A stretch of DNA of 64,000 nt from Phytopseudomonas straminea (GTDB lineage Bacteria > Pseudomonadota > Gammaproteobacteria > Pseudomonadales > Pseudomonadaceae). The DNA lies in assembly GCF_900112645.1 (NCBI RefSeq), contig NZ_FOMO01000003.1, positions 186,001 to 250,000 on the forward strand, given 5' to 3'. Under the pieces are notes generated by a model. The model ran no database searches. It saw only the letters and a program-made list of their open reading frames with translations, and had not been told where the DNA came from. A program made the translations under genes and the position numbers. Below are positions 17,085-26,179 of the stretch, one piece after another (within the stretch, counting starts at the first letter, position 1; the number at the start of each line of letters is the position of its first letter).

Positions 17085-17498
17085 GGCGGAACTCCTGTGG
17101 TTGCGGCGAAGCCATGGATATTGGGTTCGCAAGGTTAGACGGAAGCTGGAGGGCGTCTTACCCGTGTTGAGGCCGTTACATGCACAAAGCGCCTCGACCT
17201 GTCACCGGAATAATTACCCTGTTCAATTACGAAGTATCCCGGTACCATTAAGTTCGCGTGAAAAGATGATCGGCCATGCTGGCCTTTTAATATAAAACGC
17301 AGTGAATGCTTTTTAGGCGTGCATGATGCCCGTGCAATAAAGGCGATTCATGCAAAATGCAATTACCTTGCACAAGCGTAAGCGGCTCCATAGGCAATAA
17401 AACCGGAGTATTCGTCACATTGAAAAGTTGGCATGTGTGATGCACCCGTTCAGGTGCATTAATCAATAGCTGTCTGCCGACCAATAAAAGGATCACCG
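17085..17498. other. AT-rich upstream region of the DUF3509-like gene
   Basis: 414 bp without a gene. It contains the motif CATGCAAAATGC at 17349-17360, which recurs upstream of the paralogue at 25810, and a short inverted repeat GTGCATGATGCC/TGTGATGCACC area near 17320-17455. It most likely holds the promoter and a long leader for the gene at 17499. Confidence 0.5.
17349..17360 (+). promoter_or_regulatory. Shared upstream motif CATGCAAAATGC (copy 1)
   Basis: Identical 12-mer lies at 25639-25650 upstream of the paralogous gene. Here a TTGCACAAG follows 18 bp after the TGCAAAAT. No regulator is known to me for this sequence. Confidence 0.4.
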
Positions 17499-17840
17499 AT
17501 GAATACTGCCGCGCTCGACCAACTGAGCATCGCTTTACCGGATTACAATGTTTCCATTACCCCGCGCCCGGATGGCATGTACCTGCTGAGCATCAGTCGG
17601 GAGGGTGAGTCCATCTTTCTCAAGGCTGTCGACAAGGCGGCCATCGACACCGAGGACGGTGCTCGCGCGCTCGAGCGCGAAATCCTGCGGGACCACAAGC
17701 TGGTCAGTGGCGAAGTGAACTGGAAGGGCGCTGGCGCGCAATGGGTAACGCGCAAACTGCCGACCTTCACTGGCGCCCCGGTCAACCCGACTGCTGCGAA
17801 GATGATGTGGTCGCGCCGCAACCTGGACTCTCTGCATTGA
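17499..17840 (+). CDS. DUF3509-like small protein, paralogue 1
   Basis: 113 residues. The N-terminal half (YNVSITPRPDGMYLLSI) resembles DUF3509 proteins, a small family known essentially from Pseudomonas. The C-terminal part from KLVSGEVNWKGAGAQWV to the end is almost identical to the protein at 25810-26163, whereas the N-terminal halves differ more. No membrane segment or signal. AAAGGATCACCG precedes the ATG at good spacing. A strong bidirectional terminator follows. Function unknown; its basic, Trp-containing C-terminus could bind nucleic acid or a partner protein, but that is inference. Confidence 0.7.
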   Translation: MNTAALDQLSIALPDYNVSITPRPDGMYLLSISREGESIFLKAVDKAAIDTEDGARALEREILRDHKLVSGEVNWKGAGAQWVTRKLPTFTGAPVNPTAAKMMWSRRNLDSLH

Positions 17841-17850
17841 GTGCAGCGCA

Positions 17851-17890
17851 CCCACAAAAAAGCCCCGCATCGTCGGGGCTTTTTTGTGGG
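17851..17890. terminator. Bidirectional Rho-independent terminator
   Basis: Stem AGCCCCG / CGGGGCT flanked by A6 on the left and T6 on the right, extended by CCCAC / GTGGG. It lies between convergent genes and can serve both the DUF3509-like gene and the chemoreceptor. Confidence 0.9.
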
Positions 17891-17920
17891 TCATGAGGGC
17901 TTGTCAGGCGCATCGCAACA

Positions 17921-19720
17921 TCAGGATTTGCCGAGCAAGCGCGAGGCATCGAAGCCCATGCGCATGTTGCCCCAGTGGCGCCCCTCGAAGAAGAACGGCA
18001 CGTCGATCTCGGTCATGATCTCGCCGGTGTCGCGCAGGTAGGTCTGCAGCAGGAAGCGCTGAGTGTTGCCCGCCGCGCGCAGGCCCACCGGGTCGGAGAA
18101 CATGCGCTTGTTGCGGCACACCGGCAGGTCGACGGCGCGGTTGCCGGTTGGCGGCTTCGACACCCAGCTGTTGTTCACCGGGCAGTAGCCCTTGTTGTCG
18201 ACGATAAAGGTCACGATGCCGCCTTGCGTACCCTTGGTCAGACGGTCGATCTCTTCCTGGCAGATCTGCGCGAAGCGTTCGGTGTATCCGGTCAAGTACT
18301 GCTTGGGATCGGTATTGGGGATCAGCTTGTAGTTCTGGTCGAACAGGTTCACGCCTTCGCGCTGCAGTGTTGCCAGGCGCGCTTGCAGGGCGTCACGGCA
18401 CTGGGTCGCGCGAGTGATGGCAGCGTCGAGTTCGCCCTCGCCAAGTACGAAGCGACCGAGCAGTTCCTGCACCCGTTCGGCAACGCCTGAGAGATCACGG
18501 GTAGCGGTGGCCGAGCGCTGCATGCGCTGGTCGATGGCCTGGCTGTCGGCGTGGATCTGGGTGACGCGATCGTTGATGCCAGTATTGGCATCGGCCACCT
18601 GCTGGATGTGCTCGGCGATCTCCGCCAGCTTGCTGGTGGTGGATTCGAAGTCGCCGATCATCGTCTCGAAGTGCCCTGTGGCACGCTCGACCACCACCTG
18701 GGTTTCACGGGCGCTCTGGCTGATGCGTGCGGTCTGCTCGTGGGTGGTGCTGACTTCCTTGAGCATGGCGTCGATGTTTTGCGAGATGTCGCCGGTGGCT
18801 TGGCTGACGTTCTGCGCCAGGGTGCGCACCTCATCGGCGACCACTGCGAAACCACGGCCGCTTTCGCCGGCACGGGCCGCTTCGATGGCGGCGTTGAGGG
18901 CCAGCAGGTTGGTCTGCGAAGAAATCTGCTGGATCAGGCCGACCACCGATTTGATATTCGACGAACGCTCGTTGAGCGCCGAAACCAGGGTGCTGAATTC
19001 GTTGAGGCTGTTGGAAATGGCGCTGATGTTGCCGGTGACTTCCAGGAGTTCCGCGTAGGAGTCCTGTGCCATGCCGAGGTTATGTGCGGTGGTCGCCGAG
19101 ATCGCCTGAGTCTGCTGCGACACCTCGTCGATACGGCCGACAGCGATGTTGCTCTCGCTCATCACCTCATTGGCGAAGCGCGCCTGGTGGGTGGCGCTGT
19201 CGCTGGAGTCGCTGATGTTCTTCAGCGAGCGGGCCGATTCCACGGCGATCTGCACGGTCAGTGCCTGCACGTTACTGATGATCTCGCGCTGCTTGGCCAG
19301 GAAGCGGTTGCAGGTGCTGGCCAGGGTACGGATTTCGTCGTGGGTGAGCAGGGGCAGGTCGCGGGACAGGTCGCCTTCACCGCTGGCGATTTCTTCCAAA
19401 GCGCGGGTCATGTTGTCGACCGGGCGTACGATCAGGTGGCGGAAATACCAGACCATGAAACTGACCATGCCCAACGTGAACAGCGCGCTGAGCGTCAGCG
19501 CCGTGCCCAGGGTGTCGAGCTTGCCTTCGACCTGCTTGAGCAATGCCGGGTCGAGTTGGGCACCGTGCAGCAGCTGCACGATATCGGCGCGCAGGCTCAA
19601 GGCCACCCAGACCAGCAGGCCACTGACCACCACTAACAAAAAGAGGCTGGAGAGCTTTTTGGTCAAGGTATCGAAAAAGTGCATTTCGATGGAATCGTAC
19701 AGCGACTTTAACGACTGCAT
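17921..19720 (-). CDS. Methyl-accepting chemotaxis protein with C-terminal sensor-like domain
   Basis: 599 residues. Two membrane helices near 22-45 and 72-95 enclose only a ~27-residue periplasmic loop, so no periplasmic sensor exists. A HAMP-like segment ([22 protein letters not shown]) is followed by the signalling domain with the hairpin tip [20 protein letters not shown] near 270-290. Unusually, ~150 residues follow the signalling domain (450-599). They contain [47 protein letters not shown] and a closing [12 protein letters not shown], a pattern of Cache/PDC-like sensor folds. Ligand sensing is therefore probably cytoplasmic. No CheR-docking pentapeptide at the C-terminus. A FliA-like promoter candidate lies at 19762-19788. 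Confidence 0.88.
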   Translation of the reverse strand: MQSLKSLYDSIEMHFFDTLTKKLSSLFLLVVVSGLLVWVALSLRADIVQLLHGAQLDPALLKQVEGKLDTLGTALTLSALFTLGMVSFMVWYFRHLIVRPVDNMTRALEEIASGEGDLSRDLPLLTHDEIRTLASTCNRFLAKQREIISNVQALTVQIAVESARSLKNISDSSDSATHQARFANEVMSESNIAVGRIDEVSQQTQAISATTAHNLGMAQDSYAELLEVTGNISAISNSLNEFSTLVSALNERSSNIKSVVGLIQQISSQTNLLALNAAIEAARAGESGRGFAVVADEVRTLAQNVSQATGDISQNIDAMLKEVSTTHEQTARISQSARETQVVVERATGHFETMIGDFESTTSKLAEIAEHIQQVADANTGINDRVTQIHADSQAIDQRMQRSATATRDLSGVAERVQELLGRFVLGEGELDAAITRATQCRDALQARLATLQREGVNLFDQNYKLIPNTDPKQYLTGYTERFAQICQEEIDRLTKGTQGGIVTFIVDNKGYCPVNNSWVSKPPTGNRAVDLPVCRNKRMFSDPVGLRAAGNTQRFLLQTYLRDTGEIMTEIDVPFFFEGRHWGNMRMGFDASRLLGKS

Positions 19721-19761
19721 GCCGCAGCTCCTGACAGAGAAATAATCCTTGGATTTCCATT

Positions 19762-19788
19762 ACTTCGACCAGAAGCGCGGAACCTTTA
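19762..19788 (-). promoter_or_regulatory. Weak FliA-type promoter candidate
   Basis: On the minus strand TAAAGGTT, then 11 bp, then GTCGAAGT. The -35 half is close to the sigma-28 consensus (TAAAGTTT) and the spacing is right, but the -10 half matches GCCGATAA poorly. Confidence 0.3.
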
Positions 19789-19974
19789 ACAAAGGGGGCT
19801 CTGTTCGCCGACGTTCCACGCGATTTGTCGGATGTTCCACCGCGGGGCGGCGAGTGTAGTGCTTCGCTTGTGACCGTTAAAGAGTGGTTACACAAAAAAT
19901 GGCGTCAATTGGCCACTCGTACAAACGACACTACCGGCACAGGGCCGGTAGCGCTTTGTTGCACAAAGAAGAGC

Positions 19975-21135
19975 TTAGCCGCGCTGGCCGAACTCCGCCT
20001 GCTGGGCGGTCCACCCAGCCACGTGCTCGCTTAGCGACAGGCCCAGGCCGGGGCGGTTCGGCACCAGCATGCGGCCATCGCGGGTTTCCAGGCGCTCGTT
20101 GAACAGCGGTTCGAGCCATTCGAAGTGTTCGACCCAGGGTTCGGTCGGGTAGGTGGCAGCCAGGTGCACGTGCAACTCCATGGCGAAGTGCGGGGCGAGC
20201 ATCACTCCAGCATGTTCCGCCATGGCGGCGATTTTCAGGAACGGCGTGATACCGCCGACGCGCGGCCCATCAGGCATCAGGTAGTCAGCGCCGCGGGCTT
20301 TGATGAACTCGGCATGCTCGGCGACGCTGGTGAGCATCTCGCCGGTGGCGATTGGCGTGTCGAAGGCCGCGGCCAGAGCGGCGTGGCCTTCGGCGTCGTA
20401 GCAGTCCAGCGGCTCCTCAATCCATACCAGGTTGAATTCCTCGAAACGCCGGCAAATGCGCTGGGCGGTGGGGCGATCCCACTGCTGGTTGGCGTCGACC
20501 ATCAGCGGGAAGTCGTCGCCCAGGTGCTGGCGAATGGTGGCGACGCGGTGCAGGTCGAGGGCCGAGTCGGGCTGGCCGACCTTCAGCTTGATGCCGCCAA
20601 TGCCCTTCTCGCGCGATAGATCGGTGTTGACCTTTAGCTGGTCCAGCGGCGTGTGCAGAAAACCGCCAGAGGTGTTGTAGCAGCGCACCGAGTCGCGCTG
20701 GGCGCCGAGCAGGCGGGCCAGGGAGAGGCCCGCGCGCTTGGCTTTCATGTCCCACAGGGCCACGTCGAAGGCGCCGATCGCCTGGGTCGACAAACCGCTG
20801 CGGCCCACTGAGGCGCCGGCCCAGCACAGTTTGGTCCACAGCTTCTGGATGTCGCTGGGGTTCTCGCCGAGCAGTGCCGGGGCGATTTCCTGGGCATGGG
20901 CGAACTGACCGGGGCCGCCGGCGCGCTTGGAGTAGCTGAAGCCCAGACCGCGGTGGCCGTCCTTGCTTTCGATCTCCACGAACAGCATGGCGATCTCGGT
21001 CATCGGCTTTTGCCGGCCGGTCAGTACCTTGGCATCGCTGATCGGGTTGGCCAGGGGCAGGAAGACCGAGGCGATGCGCACCCAGGCGATCTGGTCCTGG
21101 TCTGCACAGCTTTGGGAAAGGGTGTGTTCACTCAC
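19975..21135 (-). CDS. L-talarate/galactarate dehydratase (enolase superfamily)
   Basis: 386 residues of the mandelate racemase subgroup. The N-terminal stretch PLANPISDAKVLTGRQKP and the region WAGASVGRSGLSTQAI match the L-talarate/galactarate dehydratase known from Salmonella. Catalytic residues are in place: K183 and K185 in GGIKLKVGQP, metal ligands D214 (VDANQQWD), E240 (IEEP) and E266 (ATGEML), D289 and H316 (APHF). The reaction removes water from these C6 aldaric acids to give 5-keto-4-deoxy-glucarate/galactarate. A LacI regulator lies next, on the same strand 280 bp upstream of it, but no transporter or downstream KDG aldolase gene is in the window. One small deviation is MPDGPRVGG where PDAPRVGG is usual. 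Confidence 0.88.
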   Translation of the reverse strand: MSEHTLSQSCADQDQIAWVRIASVFLPLANPISDAKVLTGRQKPMTEIAMLFVEIESKDGHRGLGFSYSKRAGGPGQFAHAQEIAPALLGENPSDIQKLWTKLCWAGASVGRSGLSTQAIGAFDVALWDMKAKRAGLSLARLLGAQRDSVRCYNTSGGFLHTPLDQLKVNTDLSREKGIGGIKLKVGQPDSALDLHRVATIRQHLGDDFPLMVDANQQWDRPTAQRICRRFEEFNLVWIEEPLDCYDAEGHAALAAAFDTPIATGEMLTSVAEHAEFIKARGADYLMPDGPRVGGITPFLKIAAMAEHAGVMLAPHFAMELHVHLAATYPTEPWVEHFEWLEPLFNERLETRDGRMLVPNRPGLGLSLSEHVAGWTAQQAEFGQRG

Positions 21136-21292
21136 GCGGATTACCTCGCTTGACGTTCTTGTTGGCGCCGCCAGGTGGTGTGAATCACTGGCTTGAATTC
21201 GGACGTTAAGCTGATTAGGTAATCATTCAAGGGATTGGGTAGGGCTTTGGGACTGCTTCAAGGCAGAAGCGGACATCGAGCGCCGCGGCTCT

Positions 21293-21360
21293 TGTAGGAG
21301 GAGCTTTAGCCCCGAGCTTTATGAAGATGCAAAGAGCTCGGGCCTAAAGGCCCTCCTACA
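21293..21360. repeat. REP-like palindrome (TGTAGGAGG...CTCCTACA)
   Basis: A 68-bp imperfect palindrome: TGTAGGAGG pairs with CCTCCTACA at the ends, and inside CTTTAG/CTAAAG and CCGAGCT/AGCTCGG also pair. It lies between the LacI gene and the dehydratase gene and could limit read-through or protect the mRNA. Confidence 0.65.
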
Positions 21361-21415
21361 CGTTCGCGCGACCGACCGCTTCCGCCACCAATCAGCCAAG
21401 CAGTGATGTAAGCCC

Positions 21416-22453
21416 TCACGCACTCTGCCGCTCGACGATGCTGAAACCGGTATCGATGCGCACCTTAATCGGCTTTTCGTCGGGATGCTCGAGGCGCTGG
21501 AGCAGGGCGCGGGCGGCCTGTTGGCCAATCTCGGCGCCGTTGATGCGTACCGTGGACAGCGACGGCTGCAGGTGCGCGGCGACGTTCAGATCGCCAAAGC
21601 CCATCACTGCCATATCGTCCGGCGCGCGGATGCCACGCTCGGTAGCTTCGACCAGCACGCCATGGGCCAGGGTGTCGGAGCTGCACACCAGCACTTGCGG
21701 GCATTCGCCAGCGCCCAGCAGGCGTTGCAGGCCCTCGCGGCCGAGGTCGGCCGTCGCCGGTGGCGGCAGCACGATGCGCGGTACATCGGTGATGCCCTGG
21801 CTGGCGATTTCGGCGACCAGGCTGTCGCAACGGCGCTGGCCGCGCGGGTCATCGAGGGTGATCACGGCAAAGCGGCGATAACCCTTGCCGGTTAGATAGC
21901 GCGCAGTGGCCACACCGACCGCTTCATGGGAAAAACCCACCAGCATGTCCAGCGGCCGCGGCGCCAGATCCCAGGTTTCTACGATGGGAATACCCGAGCG
22001 CGACAGGCGCGTGCGGCTGGCCTCGGTGTGCAGGGTGCCGGTCAGCACGATGCCATCGGGGCGGCGGCGCAGGATGGTGTCGAGCAGTTGTTCCTCACGC
22101 TCGGCGCTGTAGTTGGTCAGGCCGATGAGGGTTTCGTGGCCGGCCTCGGTAAGGGTGTCGATCAGTGCCTGCACGGTGTCGGCGAAGATCGAGTTGGCCA
22201 CGGTCGGCACTAGCAGGGAAATCAACCGGCTGCGCTGCGTGGCGGCGCCGGTGAGCATGGCCGGTACGTAGCCGGTCAGCTGTACCGCGCGGAATACCTT
22301 TTCGCGCAACTCGGCGCGTACGATCTCCGGCTGGTTGAGGGTACGCGATACGGTGATCGGCGACACCCCGGCAACCTTGGCGACATCGGCCAGGGTCGGC
22401 GCCTTGCCCGTCGGCAGGTTCGGGCGCTTGCGGGTGGGGCGGTCATCACTCAT
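21416..22453 (-). CDS. LacI-family transcriptional regulator
   Basis: 345 residues. An N-terminal helix-turn-helix (TLADVAKVAGVSPITVSRTL, residues ~20-39) and hinge are followed by a periplasmic-binding-like sensor domain (LISLLVPTVANSIFADTVQAL, later DDMAVMGFGDLNVA). It resembles GntR/gluconate-type LacI regulators. As it lies directly upstream of the talarate/galactarate dehydratase on the same strand, it probably represses that gene and responds to an acid sugar; this is inferred from position. Upstream of it are the divergent pnuC-nadR genes. Confidence 0.92.
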   Translation of the reverse strand: MSDDRPTRKRPNLPTGKAPTLADVAKVAGVSPITVSRTLNQPEIVRAELREKVFRAVQLTGYVPAMLTGAATQRSRLISLLVPTVANSIFADTVQALIDTLTEAGHETLIGLTNYSAEREEQLLDTILRRRPDGIVLTGTLHTEASRTRLSRSGIPIVETWDLAPRPLDMLVGFSHEAVGVATARYLTGKGYRRFAVITLDDPRGQRRCDSLVAEIASQGITDVPRIVLPPPATADLGREGLQRLLGAGECPQVLVCSSDTLAHGVLVEATERGIRAPDDMAVMGFGDLNVAAHLQPSLSTVRINGAEIGQQAARALLQRLEHPDEKPIKVRIDTGFSIVERQSA

Positions 22454-22621
22454 GGTCGTCCTCGCGCGGCTGGTCAGCAGGCGATAGTATCAAGCCAGGC
22501 GATGACCGCGCGCTTGCTACAAGCGTTGCGCTATGCTGCGCCTCGGCTCGCTCCCCATGTGCCACTCACTCTCTCCCGACCCGGCTGACAGGCGCCAAGG
22601 CTGCCTGACAAGGATTCGTTG

Positions 22622-23194
22622 ATGCCCAGTAATCTGGAGCTGTTCGCCAATATCGCCAACCTGATCGCCGTTTTGCTGGCGGCGCGCAACAGTGTGCACA
22701 CATGGTCGGTGGGCATCGTCGGTTGCCTGCTGTTCGGCTGGCTGTTCTTCACCGTGCAGCTGTACGCCGATGTCACCCTGCAGGGCTTTTTCATCGTCAC
22801 TAGCGCCATGGGCTGGTGGGCCTGGTTGCACGGCAACGCTGGCGGTGAGTTGCCGATCAGCCGTACGCCGCCTCAAGCACTGCTCGGTTACCTGGCCCTG
22901 GCGGTCATCGTCGCGGTTGCCTACGGCCTGTTGCTGCATCGTTTCACCGACGCCTATGCGCCGTTGGTGGATTCCCTGGTGCTGACCTTCAGCGTGCTGG
23001 CGCAACTGCTGCTGATGCGCCGGCGCGTGGAAACCTGGTACGGCTGGCTGCTGGTCAACACCCTGGCGGTGCCGCTGTTCGCCTCCCGCGAGTTGTACCT
23101 CACCGCCGGGCTTTACGTGCTGTTCTGGTGCAACGCCTGGTACGGCCTGTACCGCTGGCGTCGCGAGCTGCAGGGCCAGGAGCGGTTGGCCTGA
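22622..23194 (+). CDS. pnuC: Nicotinamide riboside transporter PnuC
   Basis: 190 residues with about seven hydrophobic helices. WSVGIVGCLLFGWLFF near 29-44, ADVTLQGFFIVTSAMGWWAW near 50-69 and the C-terminal WCNAWYGLYRW are diagnostic for PnuC, a facilitator for nicotinamide riboside in the inner membrane. I chose the ATG at 22622 (AAGGA seven bases upstream) rather than the TTG just before it. The stop is one base from the start of the NadR-like kinase, so import and phosphorylation of nicotinamide riboside are co-expressed. No NAD riboswitch could be identified upstream. Confidence 0.92.
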   Translation: MPSNLELFANIANLIAVLLAARNSVHTWSVGIVGCLLFGWLFFTVQLYADVTLQGFFIVTSAMGWWAWLHGNAGGELPISRTPPQALLGYLALAVIVAVAYGLLLHRFTDAYAPLVDSLVLTFSVLAQLLLMRRRVETWYGWLLVNTLAVPLFASRELYLTAGLYVLFWCNAWYGLYRWRRELQGQERLA

Positions 23195-23195
23195 G

Positions 23196-24239
23196 ATGCG
23201 CAAAGCCTTTCAACGCGCCCTGGTGGTCGGCAAGTTTTCACCTTTGCACCTGGGCCATGAGTTGCTGATCCGCGAGGCGCTGGCCCAGTGCGAGCAGCTC
23301 CACCTGCTCAGCTACTCGTTGCCGGAGTTGCCCGGCTGCGAGGCGCCACGCCGCGAGCGCTGGTTGCAGACGCGCTTTGCCGATGTGCCAGCTTTGGTGG
23401 TCACCCAGGCGCGTATCGACGCCTGGCGTGGCGAGGGCCGGGTGCTGCCTGATCTGCCGCACAACGAGGCGCCCGATCACCAGCAGCGCCAGTTCGTCGC
23501 CGAGCTGTGCCAGGGTGTGCTTGGCACCACGGTCGATGCGGTGTTCACCAGTGAAAGCTATGGCGATGGCTTCGCCGCGCACCTGGCGCAGTGCTTTGGC
23601 CATCCGGTGCAGCATGTCTGCATCGATCAGGCGCGGGCTGCCGTGCCGATCTCCGGTACTCGCTTGCGTGAAGATCCCCACCGGCTCAAGGCATTTCTGG
23701 CGCCGCCGGTGTATGCCGATTTCGTCGAGCGCATCGTGCTGCTGGGCGGCGAGTCTACCGGCAAGAGTAGCCTGGCCGCAGCCCTGGCCCAGGCGTTGGG
23801 CAGCGTGTATGTCGCCGAGTATGGGCGCGAGTGTTGGGAGGCGCGGGGTGGCGAGTTGCAGTACGACGATCTGCTGCATATCGGCCGTACCCAGGTCGCC
23901 CGCGAGAACGCTGCCGCCGAGCGCGCCAACCGGTACCTGGTCTGCGATACCTCGCCGTTGACCACGCTGTTCTACAGCGGCGCGATGTTCGGTGACGCCG
24001 AGCCCGAGTTGCAGCGCCTGGCCGAGCGGCCTTATACGCACACCTTCCTGTGCGCTGACGACTTTCCCTTCGTGCAGGACGGCACCCGCCAGGACGAAAC
24101 CTTTCGCCGTCGCCAGCAGGCCTGGTATCGCGACGAGTTACAGCGCCGCGGCTGCATCTATCACGAGTTGCGCGGCTCCCTCACCGAACGCGTCGCCCAA
24201 GCCATCAAAATGCTGCAAAGCCCCGTGCCACAAGCGTAA
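23196..24239 (+). CDS. nadR: NadR-like NMN adenylyltransferase / ribosylnicotinamide kinase
   Basis: 347 residues, two domains. N-terminal nucleotidyltransferase: GKFSPLHLGHELLI (HxGH) and the later ISGTRLRE motif, giving NMN adenylyltransferase. C-terminal kinase with P-loop GGESTGKSSLAAAL near 185-198, and VCDTSPLTTLFYS, for nicotinamide riboside phosphorylation. It lacks the N-terminal helix-turn-helix of enteric NadR, so it should be a bifunctional enzyme without repressor function. TGAGATG links it to pnuC. Together they import and convert nicotinamide riboside to NAD. Confidence 0.9.
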   Translation: MRKAFQRALVVGKFSPLHLGHELLIREALAQCEQLHLLSYSLPELPGCEAPRRERWLQTRFADVPALVVTQARIDAWRGEGRVLPDLPHNEAPDHQQRQFVAELCQGVLGTTVDAVFTSESYGDGFAAHLAQCFGHPVQHVCIDQARAAVPISGTRLREDPHRLKAFLAPPVYADFVERIVLLGGESTGKSSLAAALAQALGSVYVAEYGRECWEARGGELQYDDLLHIGRTQVARENAAAERANRYLVCDTSPLTTLFYSGAMFGDAEPELQRLAERPYTHTFLCADDFPFVQDGTRQDETFRRRQQAWYRDELQRRGCIYHELRGSLTERVAQAIKMLQSPVPQA

Positions 24240-24329
24240 GCGGCCACTTATCCCTGGGGCTGAACCAAAGGAATCGGCGCCTCCTCGGACTCTAGAACAG
24301 GCACTCAAACCCTCGTTCTGGAGAGCAGC

Positions 24330-25496
24330 ATGCGCGCATTGACCTATCACGGCAGCCACGACGTTCGCGTCGACAACGTACCCGACCCCATCATCCAGGA
24401 GCCGGACGACATCATCCTGCGGGTGACCGCCACGGCGATCTGCGGCTCGGACCTGCACCTGTACCGCGGCAAGATTCCTCAGGTGAAACACGGCGACGTG
24501 TTTGGCCATGAATTCATGGGCATCGTCGAGGAAGTCGGCAGCGCCGTGACGGCGGTCAGCAAGGGCGACCGGGTGATCGTGCCGTTCGTAATCGCCTGCG
24601 GCAGCTGCTTCTTCTGCGACATGAACCTGCACGCCGCCTGTGAAACCACCAACGATGGTCGCGGCGCCATCCTCAACAAGAAGCAGATTCCTTCTGGCGC
24701 CGCGCTGTTCGGCTACAGCCACCTGTATGGCGGAATGCCCGGCGGTCAGGCGGAACTGGTGCGGGTGCCCAAGGCCAATGCCGGGCCGTTCAAGATTCCC
24801 GATGAGCTCGATGACGAGCGCGTGCTGTTTCTCACCGACATCCTGCCGACCGGCTACCAGGCGGTGATCAATGGCGGGGTGAAGGAGGGCAGCAGCGTGG
24901 CGATCTACGGCGCCGGCCCAGTGGGGCTGATGGCGGCGGCCTGTGCACGGATGCTCGGCGCCCGGCAGATCTTCATGGTCGACAACCAGCCGTACCGCCT
25001 CGAATACGCGCGGGCGACCTATGGCGTGGTGCCGATCAATTTCGACAAGGTCGATGACCCTGCCGAGGCGATCATCGAGCAGACCGACGGCCACCGTGGC
25101 GTCGATGCGGCCATCGACGCGGTCGGCTTCGAAGCCAAGGGCAGCGCCACCGAAACTCTGCTCACCCAGCTCAAGCTCGAGGGCAGCAGTGGCAAGGCGC
25201 TGCGTCAATGCATTGCGGCGGTCCGGCGCGGCGGCACAGTCAGCGTGCCCGGCGTGTACGCAGGCTTTATCCACGGCTTCCTGTTCGGCGACGCTTTCGA
25301 CAAGGGGCTGACCTTCAAGATGGGCCAGACCCATGTGCACGGCTTGCTGCCGGATTTGCTGGAACGCATCCAGGGTGGCGAGCTGCAGCCGGAGATCATC
25401 ATCAGCCACCGCATGAACCTCTCCAATGCCGCCGAGGGCTATCGGTTGTTCGACAAGCAGGAGGACGATTGCCGCAAGGTGATTCTGCGCCCCTGA
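24330..25496 (+). CDS. Zinc-dependent alcohol dehydrogenase family protein (MDR)
   Basis: 388 residues. Catalytic zinc region [12 protein letters not shown] and [12 protein letters not shown]; a four-cysteine structural zinc lobe [15 protein letters not shown] near 91-105; Rossmann motif [10 protein letters not shown] near 193-202. An insertion ([29 protein letters not shown] shortened here to its features: Gly/Tyr-rich loop at ~108-136) is typical of the glutathione-independent formaldehyde dehydrogenase-like branch. Substrate is undefined, perhaps formaldehyde or a glyceraldehyde-like compound. It stands alone with GGAGAGCAGC before the ATG, and ends in a 14-bp terminator hairpin. Confidence 0.88.
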   Translation: MRALTYHGSHDVRVDNVPDPIIQEPDDIILRVTATAICGSDLHLYRGKIPQVKHGDVFGHEFMGIVEEVGSAVTAVSKGDRVIVPFVIACGSCFFCDMNLHAACETTNDGRGAILNKKQIPSGAALFGYSHLYGGMPGGQAELVRVPKANAGPFKIPDELDDERVLFLTDILPTGYQAVINGGVKEGSSVAIYGAGPVGLMAAACARMLGARQIFMVDNQPYRLEYARATYGVVPINFDKVDDPAEAIIEQTDGHRGVDAAIDAVGFEAKGSATETLLTQLKLEGSSGKALRQCIAAVRRGGTVSVPGVYAGFIHGFLFGDAFDKGLTFKMGQTHVHGLLPDLLERIQGGELQPEIIISHRMNLSNAAEGYRLFDKQEDDCRKVILRP

Positions 25497-25520
25497 TCGA
25501 TCTTCGACTTTCACCGCCCA

Positions 25521-25556
25521 ATGACCTCGCTGCCTATATAAAGGCAGCGAGGTCAT
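25521..25556 (+). terminator. Terminator after the alcohol dehydrogenase
   Basis: A perfect 14-bp stem (ATGACCTCGCTGCC / GGCAGCGAGGTCAT) with the 8-nt loop TATATAAA, followed by TAATTTTGT. Confidence 0.85.
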
Positions 25557-25638
25557 TAATTTTGTAAGCATTGTAAATTAACTGGAAAGTGCGCCAGTTA
25601 TATATGTCGAGATTATTTCTGTGGTTCTAATTTGATGG

Positions 25639-25669
25639 CATGCAAAATGCGGTGCTCTGCAAGTTGCAT
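25639..25669 (+). promoter_or_regulatory. TGCA-type motif pair upstream of DUF3509 paralogue 2
   Basis: CATGCAAAATGC (25639-25650) is identical to 17349-17360, and TGCAAGTTGCAT (25658-25669) is identical to 37613-37624 upstream of the DUF1652 gene. Shared words before three small genes suggest one common regulator. Confidence 0.45.
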
Positions 25670-25809
25670 CTTGCACTTTGCAATGTGGATTGTTGGAAAA
25701 GTTGACCGAAAGGCCCAGTTTGCAGGCGTTTGCTAAGTTCATTTTTTTGGCATGCGCTGTGCAATACCGAATGACGTTAAAAACCGTCATTCACTTAGGG
25801 AGTTTTCCA

Positions 25810-26163
25810 ATGACTGCTGTTGCCATTGAAGTGCTTGCGTCTGCGCTGCCGGATCATGAAATCACCCTCACACCGCGCCCGGACGGAAAATTTCTGCTGA
25901 CAGTTGCCAAGGGTGGCGAAACCCAACTTTGCCGCGCCATCGACCGCCGCACCGTGGTCGAGCAGAACGAGCTGCGTGCCCTGGCCCACGAGCTGGAGCG
26001 CGACCAGAAGCTGGTCAGCGGCGAGATTTCCTGGAAGGGCGCTGGCGCCCGTTGGGTACGCCGCAAGCTACCTACCTTCACCGGCGCGCCGGTAAGCCCG
26101 ACCGCTGCCAAGATGATGTGGACGCGGCGCAATCTGGACCGTCGCCAGCGCCCGACGGCCTGA
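25810..26163 (+). CDS. DUF3509-like small protein, paralogue 2
   Basis: 117 residues from the ATG at 25810, which has AGGGAG upstream; the open frame extends further 5' without a ribosome binding site. It is a paralogue of 17499-17840: HEITLTPRPDGKFLLTV aligns with the first half, and from KLVSGEISWKGAGARWV through the RRNLD near the end the two are nearly identical. The role is unknown. It has a CDS-proximal set of TGCA motifs and a terminator right after, so it is a monocistronic gene, as is its paralogue. Confidence 0.7.
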   Translation: MTAVAIEVLASALPDHEITLTPRPDGKFLLTVAKGGETQLCRAIDRRTVVEQNELRALAHELERDQKLVSGEISWKGAGARWVRRKLPTFTGAPVSPTAAKMMWTRRNLDRRQRPTA

Positions 26164-26179
26164 GCCGGACCCAATATCG

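Larger units (their letters stand above)
25497..25809. other. Terminator plus promoter region of DUF3509 paralogue 2
   Basis: 313 bp without a gene. It contains the terminator at 25521-25556, an AT-rich stretch, and several TGCA-rich motifs at 25639-25685 including CATGCAAAATGC and TGCAAGTTGCAT. It is most likely the promoter region of the next gene. Confidence 0.55.
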
